A stretch of DNA of 64,000 bases from Janibacter sp. CX7 (GTDB taxonomy: Bacteria; Actinomycetota; Actinomycetes; Actinomycetales; Dermatophilaceae). The notes under the pieces are model-generated. The model had not been told where the DNA came from. It worked only from the letters and a program-made list of their open reading frames with translations, and did no database searches. The stretch covers positions 2,356,001 through 2,420,000 of the forward strand of contig NZ_CP101464.1 in NCBI RefSeq assembly GCF_024362365.1. Reading direction: 5' to 3'. Each line of letters opens with the position of its first letter. Position 1 is the first letter of the stretch. The position numbers and the translations under genes were made by a program. Below are positions 37,649 to 48,807 of this stretch, in pieces.

Positions 37649-40600
37649 GGATCGTCCACGCCATCAGATCCGACGGGTTCGCCGGCGTCGAGACGCATGT
37701 CGCCAGACTGGCCGCCGCCCAGCGAGACCAGGGGCACCAGGTTGCGGTCATCGGAGGGGACCCCTCGCGGATGACTGCAGCGGTCGGCCGGGAGGACGTC
37801 CCGGTGTATCCCGCGCGGACGACTCTCGACGTGGTCCGCCATCTGCGCCGTCTCGTCGACGGACCGGCGCCCATGGTCATCCACACGCACATGACCGCCG
37901 CCGAGGCCGCCGCCGTCGCGAGCGTACCGCTGCGGCACGAGGTGCCGCTCGTCACCACGCGGCACTTCGCCGCGACGCGGGGCGCGACCCTGCTCGGACG
38001 GATCGCGTCCGCGGCCATCTCCCAACGCGTGACAGCACAGGTTGCGGTCAGCGAGTACATCGCCGGAGCCATCGACCTCGACGCGACCGTGGTGCTGCCA
38101 GGCGTCGCTGACCGCCCCGACCTGACCCCACCGTCGGAACGCGAACGCACGGCCCTCGTCGCGCAGCGCCTGGAGCCCGAGAAGAGCACCGACGTCGCGT
38201 TCGCCGCGTTCGCCGAGTCGGGGCTGGCCGCGCAGGGGTGGCGTCTCGCCGTCGCCGGCGACGGGTCGGAGCGTGCAGCCCTCGGTCGGCTCGCGCACCA
38301 ATTGGGGATCGCAGGTGCCGTTGACTTCCTCGGGCATCGCCACGACGTCCCCGAGCTCATGGCGAGAGCGGCCGTCCTGCTCGCGCCCTGCCCGATCGAG
38401 GGCATCGGCCTCACCGTGATCGAGGCCATGGCCGCCGGTCTTCCGGTCATCGCCACCGCCGCCGGGGGGCACCTGGAAAGCGTCGGCGGTGCCGCTGATC
38501 CCGCGCTCTTCGACGCCGGCGACGCGACAGCAGCCGGTCGGTTGTTGTCGGAGCTGGCGCACGACCCGGCACGCCTCGACGCGTACGGCACCCGGCTGCG
38601 GGATCGGCAGCGCGAGGTCTTCACCGTGACCGCCCAGGCACGGGCCACGGACGCGGTCTACCGGCACGCAATGGCACCGACGGGCTCTCTCGCCGACATG
38701 CACGCCGCGCCGGACCGCCACCTCGTCGTCATCTCCCTCGAGCCGTGGGACCGGGTGTGGCGGCGCAACCAACACCTGGTCCACGGCCTCCTGCAGCAGG
38801 ACCCCGACCTGCGTGTCCTCTTCGTCGAGCCCGGCCGGGACCCGCTGCACACGGCTCGTCTCGGTGGCCGCCCGGCACCGGGTCGCGGCCTGCGTCGTGG
38901 ACCTCACCTGCCCGGCATCGATCCCGACGCGCTCTGGCTGCTCGAGCCGACCAAGCTGCTCCCCCGCCGCGTCGACCCCGGGCAGGACGACCGGTGGGCA
39001 GGTCAGGTCGCCGACACGGCACGACAGCTCGGCATGCCCGCACCCACGCTCTGGGTCAACGACCCCCGTGGCGCACTCGTCATGGACCGGACCGGGTGGC
39101 CGACCCTCTACGACATCACCGACGACTGGCTGCTCGCCGACCGTGACACCGCGACGTCGGTGCGGCTGGCCGCCCAGGAGGCCGCTCTCATGAAGGGCGC
39201 CCGCGAGGTCGTCGTCTGCTCCACGGGTTTGGTCGCCTCGAAGTCCGCCCAGCGCGAGGTCACCCTCGTGCCCAATGCCGTCGACCTCGCCGCGACCACC
39301 CGGCCGACCGCCCGCCCCGACGACCTCCCCGACGGCCCGGTCGCGCTCTACCTCGGCACACTCCACTCCGACCGTCTCGACGTCGCCCTCTGCGAGAGCA
39401 CCGCCCGGGACCTCGAGGGCACCGGGCACCTCGTGCTCGTGGGACCCGACGCCCTGACCAGCGACGAGGGTGACCGACTCGATGCTGCCGGAGTCGTGCG
39501 CCTGGGCGCCAAGGACCGCCGCGTGGTGCCCGCCTACCTCCAGCACGCCGACGTGCTCGTCGTGCCGCACGTCGTCGACGGATTCACCGACAGCCTCGAC
39601 CCGATCAAGCTCTACGAGTACCGCGCCGTCGGCCGACCCGTCGTGAGCACCCCGGTCGCAGGGTTCCGCGAGGCCGCCGGCGAGCGCTGCCGGGTCGTCC
39701 CCGCCGAGGACTTCGCCGCTGAGGTCGCTCGCTGGCTGCCGGCGAGCGACTCCTTCCCCCACGGCGCCGATCCCGACGTGCCGACGTGGGCGGACCGGGT
39801 GAACGAGATGGCTGACGTCATCGGCCGTGTCTCCGGCCACGACGAAGCAGGGCAGGCCCAGGTCCCGATCGACATCCGCACGCTCTTCGGCCATGCCGCC
39901 ATCCAGAGGGTTGCCGACCTGCACGACCTCGACGTGCTCCACATCAAGGGCGACGCGCTCGACCCAGCACTCACCCACCCCGACCGACTCGCCACCGACG
40001 CCGACGTGCTCGTGCGCCCCGACCACGTCGACGCGCTGGTGGCGGCCTGCATCGCGGCCGGCTACCGGCCCGAGGGGCGATTCGCGACGAGCTCCCCCTT
40101 CGAGCACTCGCAGACCCTGTGGCACGAGCAGTGGGGCTATCTCGACGTGCACCGTCACTACCCCGGCATCGGCCTGCCGGCGCACGAGGCCTTCGACCTG
40201 CTGTGGGCCGAGCGCGGGTCGCGCACGTTGGCCGCGGTGGAGTGCCCGGTCCCCTCCCTCGCCGCCCAGGCCGCGGTGCTCGTCATGCACGCCGGCCGCA
40301 ACCCCCACGGGGGTCAGGTCGCTGCCGACGTCGAGCACGTCTGGCACCGGGTGGACGCGGCGCGTCAGCGGGAGATCCTCGACGAGGTCGACCGGCTGCA
40401 CGCCCAGATCGCCTTCGCCGCGGGGACCGGCGACCTCGACGCGCTGCCGCCCTCTGCGGAAAAGGAGCTCTGGCGAGCCGTCACCCACCACGGCCGCCTG
40501 CGTGAGTGGCGTGCCCGCATCGCTGCTGCGCCCAGTCGGCGCCAGCGCCTCCAGCTGCTGCTGCGTGCGCCTCTGGTCAACACCGACCACCTCGCCAAGC

Positions 40601-40701
40601 AGCTGGGTCACCGCCCCTCCCGCCGAGAGGTCGCCGTGGCCTTCGTCGACCGGTCGCGCCGGGGTCTGCTCGAGATGTGGCGACGGGGAGGTGCCCAGTG
40701 A
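37645..40701 (+). CDS. Three-domain protein: two glycosyltransferases plus a nucleotidyltransferase-like domain
   Basis: One uninterrupted 1018-codon frame. Domain 1 (1-345), GT4: MRIVHAIRSDGFAGVETHVA, ALVAQRLEPEKSTDVAF, PIEGIGLTVIEAMAAGLP. Domain 2 (about 355-735): VISLEPWDRVWRRNQHLVHG, TLYDITDDWLLADRDTA, LVPNAVDLAATTRP, LDPIKLYEYRAVGRPVVSTP, a GT-B enzyme of the TuaH/WbuB-like sort. Domain 3 (about 755-1018): LHIKGDALDPALTH and RLATDADVLVRPDHV (D-x-D near 784), then LDVHRHYPGIGLP, resembling the uncharacterised nucleotidyltransferase family NTP_transf_5 (PF14907). Possible internal ATGs (38671, 38698) lack ribosome-binding sites. Coupled to the PqqD-like gene that follows. Confidence 0.75.
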   Translation: MRIVHAIRSDGFAGVETHVARLAAAQRDQGHQVAVIGGDPSRMTAAVGREDVPVYPARTTLDVVRHLRRLVDGPAPMVIHTHMTAAEAAAVASVPLRHEVPLVTTRHFAATRGATLLGRIASAAISQRVTAQVAVSEYIAGAIDLDATVVLPGVADRPDLTPPSERERTALVAQRLEPEKSTDVAFAAFAESGLAAQGWRLAVAGDGSERAALGRLAHQLGIAGAVDFLGHRHDVPELMARAAVLLAPCPIEGIGLTVIEAMAAGLPVIATAAGGHLESVGGAADPALFDAGDATAAGRLLSELAHDPARLDAYGTRLRDRQREVFTVTAQARATDAVYRHAMAPTGSLADMHAAPDRHLVVISLEPWDRVWRRNQHLVHGLLQQDPDLRVLFVEPGRDPLHTARLGGRPAPGRGLRRGPHLPGIDPDALWLLEPTKLLPRRVDPGQDDRWAGQVADTARQLGMPAPTLWVNDPRGALVMDRTGWPTLYDITDDWLLADRDTATSVRLAAQEAALMKGAREVVVCSTGLVASKSAQREVTLVPNAVDLAATTRPTARPDDLPDGPVALYLGTLHSDRLDVALCESTARDLEGTGHLVLVGPDALTSDEGDRLDAAGVVRLGAKDRRVVPAYLQHADVLVVPHVVDGFTDSLDPIKLYEYRAVGRPVVSTPVAGFREAAGERCRVVPAEDFAAEVARWLPASDSFPHGADPDVPTWADRVNEMADVIGRVSGHDEAGQAQVPIDIRTLFGHAAIQRVADLHDLDVLHIKGDALDPALTHPDRLATDADVLVRPDHVDALVAACIAAGYRPEGRFATSSPFEHSQTLWHEQWGYLDVHRHYPGIGLPAHEAFDLLWAERGSRTLAAVECPVPSLAAQAAVLVMHAGRNPHGGQVAADVEHVWHRVDAARQREILDEVDRLHAQIAFAAGTGDLDALPPSAEKELWRAVTHHGRLREWRARIAAAPSRRQRLQLLLRAPLVNTDHLAKQLGHRPSRREVAVAFVDRSRRGLLEMWRRGGAQ

Positions 40702-40979
40702 TCGCCGGGGTCGACTACGCCGTGAGCCCGGGCATCGCCTGGACCGAGGCACGCGATGTGTGGGGGCTGCCCGTGGTCTACGCCGCGCCGGTACCGGCCG
40801 GACCGATCTCGGTGCTGCCGGACATGTCGGCACTCATCTGGCTGGCTGTCGCGGAGGGCGCACCCGACGTCGTCGGCGAGGTCGCCCACGTCACCTCGCA
40901 CCCGCAGGAGGAGGTGCGCGACGACATCGAGGCCTTCGTCGCGGAGCTCGTCGAGCGCGGCCTGGTCCGCCGGATCTGA
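40698..40979 (+). CDS. PqqD-like small peptide-binding protein
   Basis: 93-residue protein with the PqqD/RRE winged-helix pattern: YAVSPGIAWTEARDVWGLPV in the N-terminal beta region, SALIWLAVAEGAPDVVGEV, and the C-terminal helix EVRDDIEAFVAELVERGLVR. PqqD domains bind leader peptides of ribosomally made natural products; related small proteins are also found in polysaccharide clusters beside PF14907 proteins, where their partner is unknown. GTG 40698 overlaps the stop of the three-domain protein by 4 bp, so the two are made together. No precursor peptide is evident next to it. Confidence 0.75.
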   Translation: MIAGVDYAVSPGIAWTEARDVWGLPVVYAAPVPAGPISVLPDMSALIWLAVAEGAPDVVGEVAHVTSHPQEEVRDDIEAFVAELVERGLVRRI

Positions 40980-41007
40980 GGTCCACCAGCACGGTCCCGC
41001 CGGGTCC

Positions 41008-42471
41008 TCAGTAGGCCCCGTCCTTGGAGATCACCGCGTGGAGGGTGCGCCACAGGATGATGAGGTCCTGCGCCACCGACCAGTTCTCCACGTAGTAGAG
41101 GTCGAAGCGCACCGACTCCTCCCACGTGAGGTCGCTGCGGCCGTTGATCTGCCACAGGCCGGTCATGCCCGGCTTGACGAGCAGGCGGCGACCGACGTCG
41201 CCCTCGTAGCGGGCGACCTCCGAGGGCAGCGGCGGGCGGGGGCCGACGAGGCTCATCTTGCCGGCGAGCACGTCGAAGAGCTGCGGCAGCTCGTCGATGG
41301 AGTAGCGGCGGATGAAGCGGCCGATCGACGTGATCCGGGGGTCGTCCTGGCGCTTGAAGAGCACTCCGCGGTCGATCTCGGCGGCGGTGCGCTGCCGCAC
41401 GTCCTCGAGGCGCTGCTCGGCGTCGACCGTCATCGAGCGAAACTTCGTCATCCGGAAGGTCTCGCCGTGCAGGCCGACCCGCTCCTGCCGGAAGAAGACC
41501 GGGCCGCCGTCGGACAGCTTGACCAGGACCGCGACGACGAGCAGCAGGGGCGAGAAGAGGAGCATCAGCAGCAGGGCACCGATCCAGTCGATCGTCGACT
41601 TGAGCACCAGCCGCGGGCCGGAGAAGGTCGGCGCCTCGACGTGCAGCAGCGGCAGACCGGCGACCGGGCGGGTGAGCACGCGCGGACCGGCGATCTCGGT
41701 GAGCCCCGGCGAGACGACGAGCTCGATGCCACTGCCCTCGAGCGCCCAGCCGAGGCGCCGCAGGCCACCGGTGCCCAGGGCGTGCGCATCGGCGCAGGCG
41801 ACGACGTCGACCCCGAGCTCGATGGCGACGCGCGCCCCCTCGCGCTCGGTGCCGAGCACCGGGACCTCGGCGACCTCGTCAGCGCTCGACCCGGTGCACA
41901 CGCCGATGACGCGGTAGCCGGCCTCGGGCACGCTGGCGAAGCTGTCGACGAGATGACGCACCGTCGCGACGTCACCGACGACGAGGACGTCGTGACTGAG
42001 GTCGCCCTGGACCCGGCGGTGCCCCAGCCAGGTGCGCCAGACCCTGCGGGACACCCAGAGCCCGATGATCCCTGCCGGCAGGGCGAGCAGGATGTAGCCG
42101 CGCGCCACCTGGACCTGGAGGGCGAAGGCGAGCATCGCGACGAGGGCGAAGACCTGCAGCGAGGCCGTCGTGACGAGGCGGTACTCGGCCGCCCCGTGCC
42201 CGAGGATGTGCACCTCGTAGGCACCGTGGAAGCGCAGCGCCAGCCACCAGAGCGCGACGAGCGCGAGGCTGAACCACGTGTAGCTGATCGAGAAGCTGTC
42301 GGCGCTCGCCGCGACGTCCGGGCGACCATCGACACCGAAACGCACCACCTGGGCCCCGAAGGTCGCCCACATGATGACGAGCAGGTCGCTGACCGCGAGG
42401 AGGATCTGCAGCGGCCGCAGGGCCGCCCGACCAGCGCCGACGTCCGTGGTCAGACGCGCCAGGCCGGCCAC
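41008..42471 (-). CDS. Priming polyprenyl glycosylphosphotransferase (WbaP/CpsE type)
   Basis: Transfers the first sugar 1-phosphate to undecaprenyl phosphate. 487 residues: four or five N-terminal membrane helices (about 15-125), a Rossmann-like CoA-binding-type domain (VLVVGDVATVRHLVDSFASV), a further membrane helix in WIGALLLMLLFSPLLLVVAV, then the catalytic domain with GPVFFRQERVGLHGETF, MTKFRSMTVDAE, RRYSIDELPQLFDVLAGKMS, LVGPRPP and LVKPGMTGLWQINGRSDLTW. GTG 42471 lies 1 nt after the upstream small gene. Confidence 0.93.
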   Translation of the reverse strand: MAGLARLTTDVGAGRAALRPLQILLAVSDLLVIMWATFGAQVVRFGVDGRPDVAASADSFSISYTWFSLALVALWWLALRFHGAYEVHILGHGAAEYRLVTTASLQVFALVAMLAFALQVQVARGYILLALPAGIIGLWVSRRVWRTWLGHRRVQGDLSHDVLVVGDVATVRHLVDSFASVPEAGYRVIGVCTGSSADEVAEVPVLGTEREGARVAIELGVDVVACADAHALGTGGLRRLGWALEGSGIELVVSPGLTEIAGPRVLTRPVAGLPLLHVEAPTFSGPRLVLKSTIDWIGALLLMLLFSPLLLVVAVLVKLSDGGPVFFRQERVGLHGETFRMTKFRSMTVDAEQRLEDVRQRTAAEIDRGVLFKRQDDPRITSIGRFIRRYSIDELPQLFDVLAGKMSLVGPRPPLPSEVARYEGDVGRRLLVKPGMTGLWQINGRSDLTWEESVRFDLYYVENWSVAQDLIILWRTLHAVISKDGAY

Positions 42472-42472
42472 C

Positions 42473-42724
42473 TCAACCCCGCGGGTGGGTCAGGGACGCG
42501 GCGACCGGACCATCGGCCAGTCGGATCGCCTCGGCCATCCGTCCCCGGGACACACTCCCTTCGACGGGTCGCCGCCTCAGCTCCTCGAGCCGGGCGGACG
42601 GATCGGTGGTGCGCGGCTGCTGCGCGGCGTGCCGCCGCGAGTGGCGCAGGGCCGCTGCGCTCACCCCGTAGGCCACGACCGGTATCGATGCCCACCCCAG
42701 CAACATGAAGGTCTCCACGTGCAC
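42473..42724 (-). CDS. Small membrane protein, unknown
   Basis: 83 residues: one N-terminal hydrophobic helix (FMLLGWASIPVVAYGVSAAA) followed by a basic, arginine-rich cytoplasmic tail (LRHSRRHAAQQPRTTDPSAR). GTG 42724 is preceded by GGGAGG at 7 nt. It ends 1 nt before the priming transferase start, so it is co-transcribed and may be an accessory or assembly subunit. No family recognised. Confidence 0.6.
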   Translation of the reverse strand: MHVETFMLLGWASIPVVAYGVSAAALRHSRRHAAQQPRTTDPSARLEELRRRPVEGSVSRGRMAEAIRLADGPVAASLTHPRG

Positions 42725-42986
42725 TGACTCGCCTCCCCAGCGAAGTGTCGAGGGGCGGTGGTTCCGCCCCGGGATCGTGGACCTCCCCGGCCACGATCTC
42801 GAAAAGGGACATTACCGTTCGCTTACCATTCTTGCCATACCTTGACCAAAATCCTTTTCGTGGCCGCGGTCACGTGCCGCAGATCGTGCGTCGGAGCGCT
42901 CGCACGCGTCGACCCGGTGCCGCCGGACCCCCTTCGGATTTGAGATGCTGCGACCACCAGCAGCGACGGCGTCGGAGGCTCAGACC
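42725..42986. promoter_or_regulatory. AT-richer divergent promoter region
   Basis: The 262-bp gap between the priming-transferase operon (left) and the DPM1-like gene (right) holds the most AT-rich stretch in this part of the window (about 42800-42865), including ATTACC, TTACCA, TTGCCATACCTTGACC and CAAAATCCTTTTC. On the minus strand TAATGT and TTGGTC are promoter-like; on the plus strand TTGCCA and TTGACC. I cannot fix one pair. A GGAGG site at 42974-42978 serves the rightward gene. One CCCCCTTCG motif is at about 42930. Confidence 0.4.
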
Positions 42987-43964
42987 ATGAAGGTGATCGT
43001 GCAGATCCCCTGCCTCGACGAGGAGACGACCCTCCCGCTCGTCCTCGCCACGATCCCGACGCAGATCCCCGGTGTCGACGTCATCGAGACGCTGGTCATC
43101 GACGACGGGTCCAGCGATCGCACGTCGGAGATCGCCCGCGAGCTCGGCGTCACCCACGTCATCCGGCACAGCCGCCCACTGGGCCTGGCCCGCTCCTTCC
43201 GCGACGGTGCCGACTTCGCGCTGCGCCACGACGCCGACATCCTCGTCAACACCGACGGCGACAACCAGTACCCGCAGGAGCGGATCGGCGACCTCGTCGC
43301 GCCGATCCTCGCGGGACGGGCCGACATCGTCGTCGCCGACCGGCAGACGGCGACGATCGCCCACTTCTCCCCCTTCAAGCGCCGGATGCAGGCCTTCGGC
43401 TCGGCCGTGGTCAACCGGGCCGCGAGCACCGATCTGCCCGACGCCGCGAGTGGCTTCCGTGCCTACTCCGCCGCCTCGCTCATGCGGCTGAACATCGTCA
43501 CCGAGTTCAGCTACTGCATGGAGACGATCATCCAGGCCGGCCACAAGCGCCTGGCGATCGAGTCGATCCCCGTCGTGACCAATGCCAAGACCCGCGAGTC
43601 CCGCCTCTTCTCGAGCATCTGGCAGCACATGGCCAAGTCGGCGTCGGCGATCATCCGCTCCTTCATCATGTTCAAGCCGCACGCCTTCTTCGGCCTGGTC
43701 GGCGCCGTGCTCATGGTCCTGGGGCTCATCCCCTTCGTCCGCTTCCTCGTCCTCGCGGCGATGGGCGACTCGGCCGGCCACATCCAGTCCCTGATCTTCG
43801 GCACGGCACTGCTCGTCGGCGCCCTCTTCTCCTTCGCCCTGCTGATCATCGCCGACCTCCAGCGGACCAACCGGGTCCTGCTCGAGGAGACGATCGAGCA
43901 GCTGCGCCTCGTCCGCTTCGGCCCACCCCGGATCCCACCGGTCCACGACGACGAAGGGAGGTGA
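42987..43964 (+). CDS. DPM1-like GT2 glycosyltransferase with two C-terminal membrane helices
   Basis: 325 residues. GT-A domain: [67 protein letters not shown] (D-x-D as D-G-D-N-Q), ADIVVADRQ and [14 protein letters not shown] are typical of polyprenyl-phosphate mannose/glucose synthases. Two membrane helices follow ([19 protein letters not shown] and [19 protein letters not shown]). Makes a polyprenyl-linked sugar donor for outside transfers. ATG 42987 with GGAGG at 8 nt; the longer frame has no site. Stop codon lies inside a hairpin. Confidence 0.88.
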   Translation: MKVIVQIPCLDEETTLPLVLATIPTQIPGVDVIETLVIDDGSSDRTSEIARELGVTHVIRHSRPLGLARSFRDGADFALRHDADILVNTDGDNQYPQERIGDLVAPILAGRADIVVADRQTATIAHFSPFKRRMQAFGSAVVNRAASTDLPDAASGFRAYSAASLMRLNIVTEFSYCMETIIQAGHKRLAIESIPVVTNAKTRESRLFSSIWQHMAKSASAIIRSFIMFKPHAFFGLVGAVLMVLGLIPFVRFLVLAAMGDSAGHIQSLIFGTALLVGALFSFALLIIADLQRTNRVLLEETIEQLRLVRFGPPRIPPVHDDEGR

Positions 43965-43976
43965 CCCCCCTTCGTC
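43949..43976 (+). terminator. Hairpin spanning the stop codon of the DPM1-like gene
   Basis: CGACGAAGGG (43949-43958) pairs with CCCTTCGTCG (43967-43976); the TGA stop (43962-43964) is in the loop. The arms are inverted copies of the CGAAGGG motif. Probably terminates the gene before icd. Confidence 0.55.
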
Positions 43977-44052
43977 GGACCGAAGACCGGGACCGGCCGC
44001 GCCCGTGGGAGGATCTGGGGAGACCCACCCCACACCCCACGGAGGGACACAC

Positions 44053-46272
<2,220 letters not shown>

Positions 46273-46286
46273 CCGAGCCCGTCCCC

Positions 46287-46335
46287 ACGAAGGGGGGAGG
46301 CCGCACCTGACACCGGTGCGGCCTCCCCCCTTCGT
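46287..46335. terminator. icd terminator with inverted ACGAAGGGG motifs
   Basis: Perfect 21-bp stem: 46287-46307 (ACGAAGGGGGGAGGCC then GCACC) pairs with 46315-46335 (GGTGC then GGCCTCCCCCCTTCGT), loop 7 nt. Confidence 0.9.
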
Positions 46336-46377
46336 CGTGCTGAGCCGACTCGTCATGCGGACGTGACCGGTGCTCCC

Positions 46378-46383
46378 TAGGCT
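46378..46383 (+). promoter_or_regulatory. -10 box of aqpZ
   Basis: TAGGCT, 48 nt before the aqpZ start; the leader would be about 40 nt and contains CAGGAG as ribosome-binding site. Confidence 0.45.
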
Positions 46384-46431
46384 CGTCCGTGACGGCCACG
46401 GGGGCCGCCACCGACGTCAGGAGCACTGGTC

Positions 46432-47175
46432 ATGCAGCACTCACTCGTCCACCGACTCGGCGCCGAGTTCCTCGGCACCTTCTGGCTCGTCCTCGGGGGC
46501 TGCGGCTCCGCGATCTTCGCCGCCCAGCACGTCGTCGACGGCAAGGACTCCGGGCTGGGCATCGGCTTCGTCGGTGTCGCCCTCGCCTTCGGCCTGACCG
46601 TGCTGACGATGGCCTACGCCGTCGGGCACGTCTCCGGGGGGCACTTCAACCCCGCGGTGACCATCGGTCTGGCGACCGGACGGCGCTTCGAGTGGAAGGA
46701 CGTGCCGGCCTACGTCATCACGCAGGTCGTCGCGGGTCTCGTCGCCGGTGGCGTCCTCTACGCCGTCGCGAGGGGCAAGGACGGCTTCGACGCCGGCGCC
46801 GGCTTCGCGGCCAACGGCTATGCCGACCACTCCCCCGGCGGCTACACCCTCGCCGCGGTCCTCATCGCCGAGGTCGTGCTCACCGCCTTCTTCCTCTACA
46901 TCATTCTCGGGGCCACGGACGACCGCGCGCCCGTGGGCTTCGCGCCGATCGCCATCGGTCTCGGGCTGACCCTCATCCACCTCATCTCGATCCCGATCAG
47001 CAACACCTCGGTCAACCCCGCGCGCTCGACGGCCGTCGCCTTCTTCCAGGACGGCGCCGCGGGTCAGCTGTGGGCCTTCTGGGTCGCCCCGATCATCGGG
47101 GCCGCGATCGCCGGCGCGACCTATGCCGTCATCACCGGCGTCAACCGCGCCGACCTCGACGTCGAGGGAGTCTGA
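46432..47175 (+). CDS. aqpZ: Aquaporin Z-like water channel
   Basis: 247-residue major intrinsic protein with six membrane helices and both NPA boxes: [18 protein letters not shown] near residue 70 and [14 protein letters not shown] near residue 200. In the second half, [11 protein letters not shown] retains the arginine of the selectivity filter, which favours water over glycerol. E in [14 protein letters not shown] is the conserved helix-1 glutamate. Compared with E. coli AqpZ it has a longer loop (about 105-140). A sigK-type promoter follows 5 nt after its stop, so expression of the next gene is separate. Confidence 0.93.
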   Translation: MQHSLVHRLGAEFLGTFWLVLGGCGSAIFAAQHVVDGKDSGLGIGFVGVALAFGLTVLTMAYAVGHVSGGHFNPAVTIGLATGRRFEWKDVPAYVITQVVAGLVAGGVLYAVARGKDGFDAGAGFAANGYADHSPGGYTLAAVLIAEVVLTAFFLYIILGATDDRAPVGFAPIAIGLGLTLIHLISIPISNTSVNPARSTAVAFFQDGAAGQLWAFWVAPIIGAAIAGATYAVITGVNRADLDVEGV

Positions 47176-47180
47176 CCGGA

Positions 47181-47210
47181 CCATCCGCTGCAGGCGGCGG
47201 CACCGAATCC
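47181..47210 (+). promoter_or_regulatory. SigK-type promoter of the molybdopterin oxidoreductase
   Basis: CCATCC (47181-47186), 16-nt spacer, CCGAATCC (47203-47210), 5 nt before ATG 47216. CCATCC and CCGAAT are the -35 and -10 elements I recall for M. tuberculosis SigK; a sigK gene lies 2.3 kb downstream. The transcript start would fall at the ATG, so the mRNA would be leaderless. Confidence 0.65.
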
Positions 47211-47215
47211 CGTCC

Positions 47216-48739
47216 ATGAGCTCTCGGTCCGCACTCCCCGCCGCCTGCGGAGTCCTCGCGGCAGGCCTCGGCACGGCCGCCGCCCACCTCGTCGCGGCCC
47301 TCGTCTCGCCGCCCTCCTCCCCCGTGCTCGCCGTCGGCAGCCAGGTGATCGACGCGACGCCGACGCCGGTCAAGGAGTGGGCGGTCGGCACCTTCGGCAC
47401 CGCGGACAAGCCGATTCTCATCGGCTCGGTCGCGGTCGTCGCGCTGCTGCTCGCGGCCGTCGCGGGGGCCGTCCGGCCGCGCTCCCGCCTCGTCTCGACC
47501 CTGCTGCTCCTGCTGCTCACCGGGCTCGCCGGCGCCGCGGCCGTGCTCCGGCCCAGCGCCGACCCCCTCGCCTGGCTGCCCGCCGTGGTCGCCGCCGTGG
47601 TCGGCGTGCTCACCCTCGACCTGCTCGTCGCGCGGGTGCTGCCCTCCGGCTCCGCCCACGCCGACCCCTCGCAGCCGACCCGCCGCCGGGTCGTCGCCCT
47701 CGGCGGCACCGGCGCGGCGGCCCTGCTCATCGGCGGTTCCGGCCAGGCCCTCATCGGCCGCTCCACGCCCCCGACCCTGACCCTGCCCGAGCCGGCCCGG
47801 CCCCTACCACCCCTGCCGAAGGGGGTCGAGGTCGGCACGGCGGGGATCTCCCCCTTCGTCACCCCCAATGCCGACTTCTACCGGATCGACACCGCGCTGC
47901 TCGCCCCGCGCGTCGACCCCGGCGAGTGGTCGCTGACGATCGACGGCGACGTGCCGCGCGAGGTCACCCTCGACATCGACGAGCTGCTCGCGACGCCCAT
48001 GGTCGAGCGCGACATCACGCTCAACTGCGTCTCCAACGAGGTGGGCGGCCCCTACATCGGCACCGCCCGGTGGCTCGGGGTGCCCACCCGCGAGCTGCTC
48101 GCCCGCGCCGGTATCGACCGCGACCCGAGGGATCCCGATCTGCAGGTGCTGTCGACGTCGACCGACGGCATGACGATCTCCACCCCGCTGTCCGCGCTGC
48201 TCGACGGCCGCGACGCGCTCGTCGCCGTCGGCATGAACGGCGCTCCCCTCCCCCGTGAGCACGGCTTCCCGGCTCGCCTCGTCACCCCGGGGCTCTACGG
48301 CTTCGTCGGTGCCACGAAGTGGCTCACCCGCATGACCGTCACCCGCTACGACGCGGCGAGCGCCTACTGGACCGACCGCGACTGGGCGACCGACGGCCGG
48401 GTGCGCACCCAGGCGCGGATCGACACCCCGCGGGCGCTGCGCCGCATCGGCCCCGGGCGCACCGTCATCGGGGGCGTTGCCTGGGCGCAGCGACGGGGCA
48501 TCTCACGCGTCGAGGTGCGCATCGACGACGGCGACTGGCAGCGCGCCACCCTCGGCACCGAGGCCGACGTCGACTGCTGGCGCCAGTGGTTCCTGCCGTG
48601 GGACGCCACCCCCGGTCGGCACGACCTCACCGTGCGCGCCACCGACGGCACCGGCGAGGTGCAGACCCGTCAGGAGGCCACCCCCTTCCCCGCGGGCGCC
48701 ACCGGCTGGCACTCGATCGCCGTGACCGTGACGGACTGA
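47216..48739 (+). CDS. Membrane-anchored molybdopterin-dependent oxidoreductase (sulfite-oxidase fold)
   Basis: 507 residues. N-terminal half (1-150) has four or five membrane helices; then a short segment TRRRVVALGGTGAAALLIGG resembles a twin-arginine signal/anchor. The catalytic part (about 190-400) has TPNADFYRIDTALLAPRVDP, LTIDGDVPREVTLDIDELLA and the molybdenum-ligand cysteine in ITLNCVSNEVGG, then RWLGVPTRELLARAG; a C-terminal Ig-like dimerisation domain follows (VRIDDGDWQRATLG). Probably faces outside and reduces sulfoxides or oxidises sulfite-like substrates. Directly behind a SigK-type promoter. Confidence 0.85.
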   Translation: MSSRSALPAACGVLAAGLGTAAAHLVAALVSPPSSPVLAVGSQVIDATPTPVKEWAVGTFGTADKPILIGSVAVVALLLAAVAGAVRPRSRLVSTLLLLLLTGLAGAAAVLRPSADPLAWLPAVVAAVVGVLTLDLLVARVLPSGSAHADPSQPTRRRVVALGGTGAAALLIGGSGQALIGRSTPPTLTLPEPARPLPPLPKGVEVGTAGISPFVTPNADFYRIDTALLAPRVDPGEWSLTIDGDVPREVTLDIDELLATPMVERDITLNCVSNEVGGPYIGTARWLGVPTRELLARAGIDRDPRDPDLQVLSTSTDGMTISTPLSALLDGRDALVAVGMNGAPLPREHGFPARLVTPGLYGFVGATKWLTRMTVTRYDAASAYWTDRDWATDGRVRTQARIDTPRALRRIGPGRTVIGGVAWAQRRGISRVEVRIDDGDWQRATLGTEADVDCWRQWFLPWDATPGRHDLTVRATDGTGEVQTRQEATPFPAGATGWHSIAVTVTD

Positions 48740-48740
48740 C

Positions 48741-48769
48741 CCATCCGCACGCCCGACGGCTCCGAATCC
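48741..48769 (+). promoter_or_regulatory. SigK-type promoter of the fasciclin lipoprotein/sigK/rskA operon
   Basis: CCATCC (48741-48746), 15-nt spacer, CCGAATCC (48762-48769), beginning 1 nt after the preceding stop. It would drive fasciclin, sigK and rskA together and so autoregulate the sigma factor. The same two hexamers precede the oxidoreductase gene. Confidence 0.65.
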
Positions 48770-48807
48770 CTTGTCGCACAGCCACCCACGATGACCGGAG
48801 GCACGAC

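Noticed and set aside
38671..40701. Separate gene starting inside the three-domain frame
   Set aside because: ATG 38671 and 38698 lack ribosome-binding sites and -10 boxes and there is no stop before them, so a single long gene is the simpler reading, though not proven.
37360..40833. 1157-codon leftward frame
   Set aside because: Antisense of the three-domain glycosyltransferase; no recognisable domain and composition typical of frame shadows.
48741..48769. Ordinary housekeeping promoter for the fasciclin gene
   Set aside because: No TANNNT box at a useful distance; the CCATCC/CCGAAT pair, repeated before the oxidoreductase, fits better.
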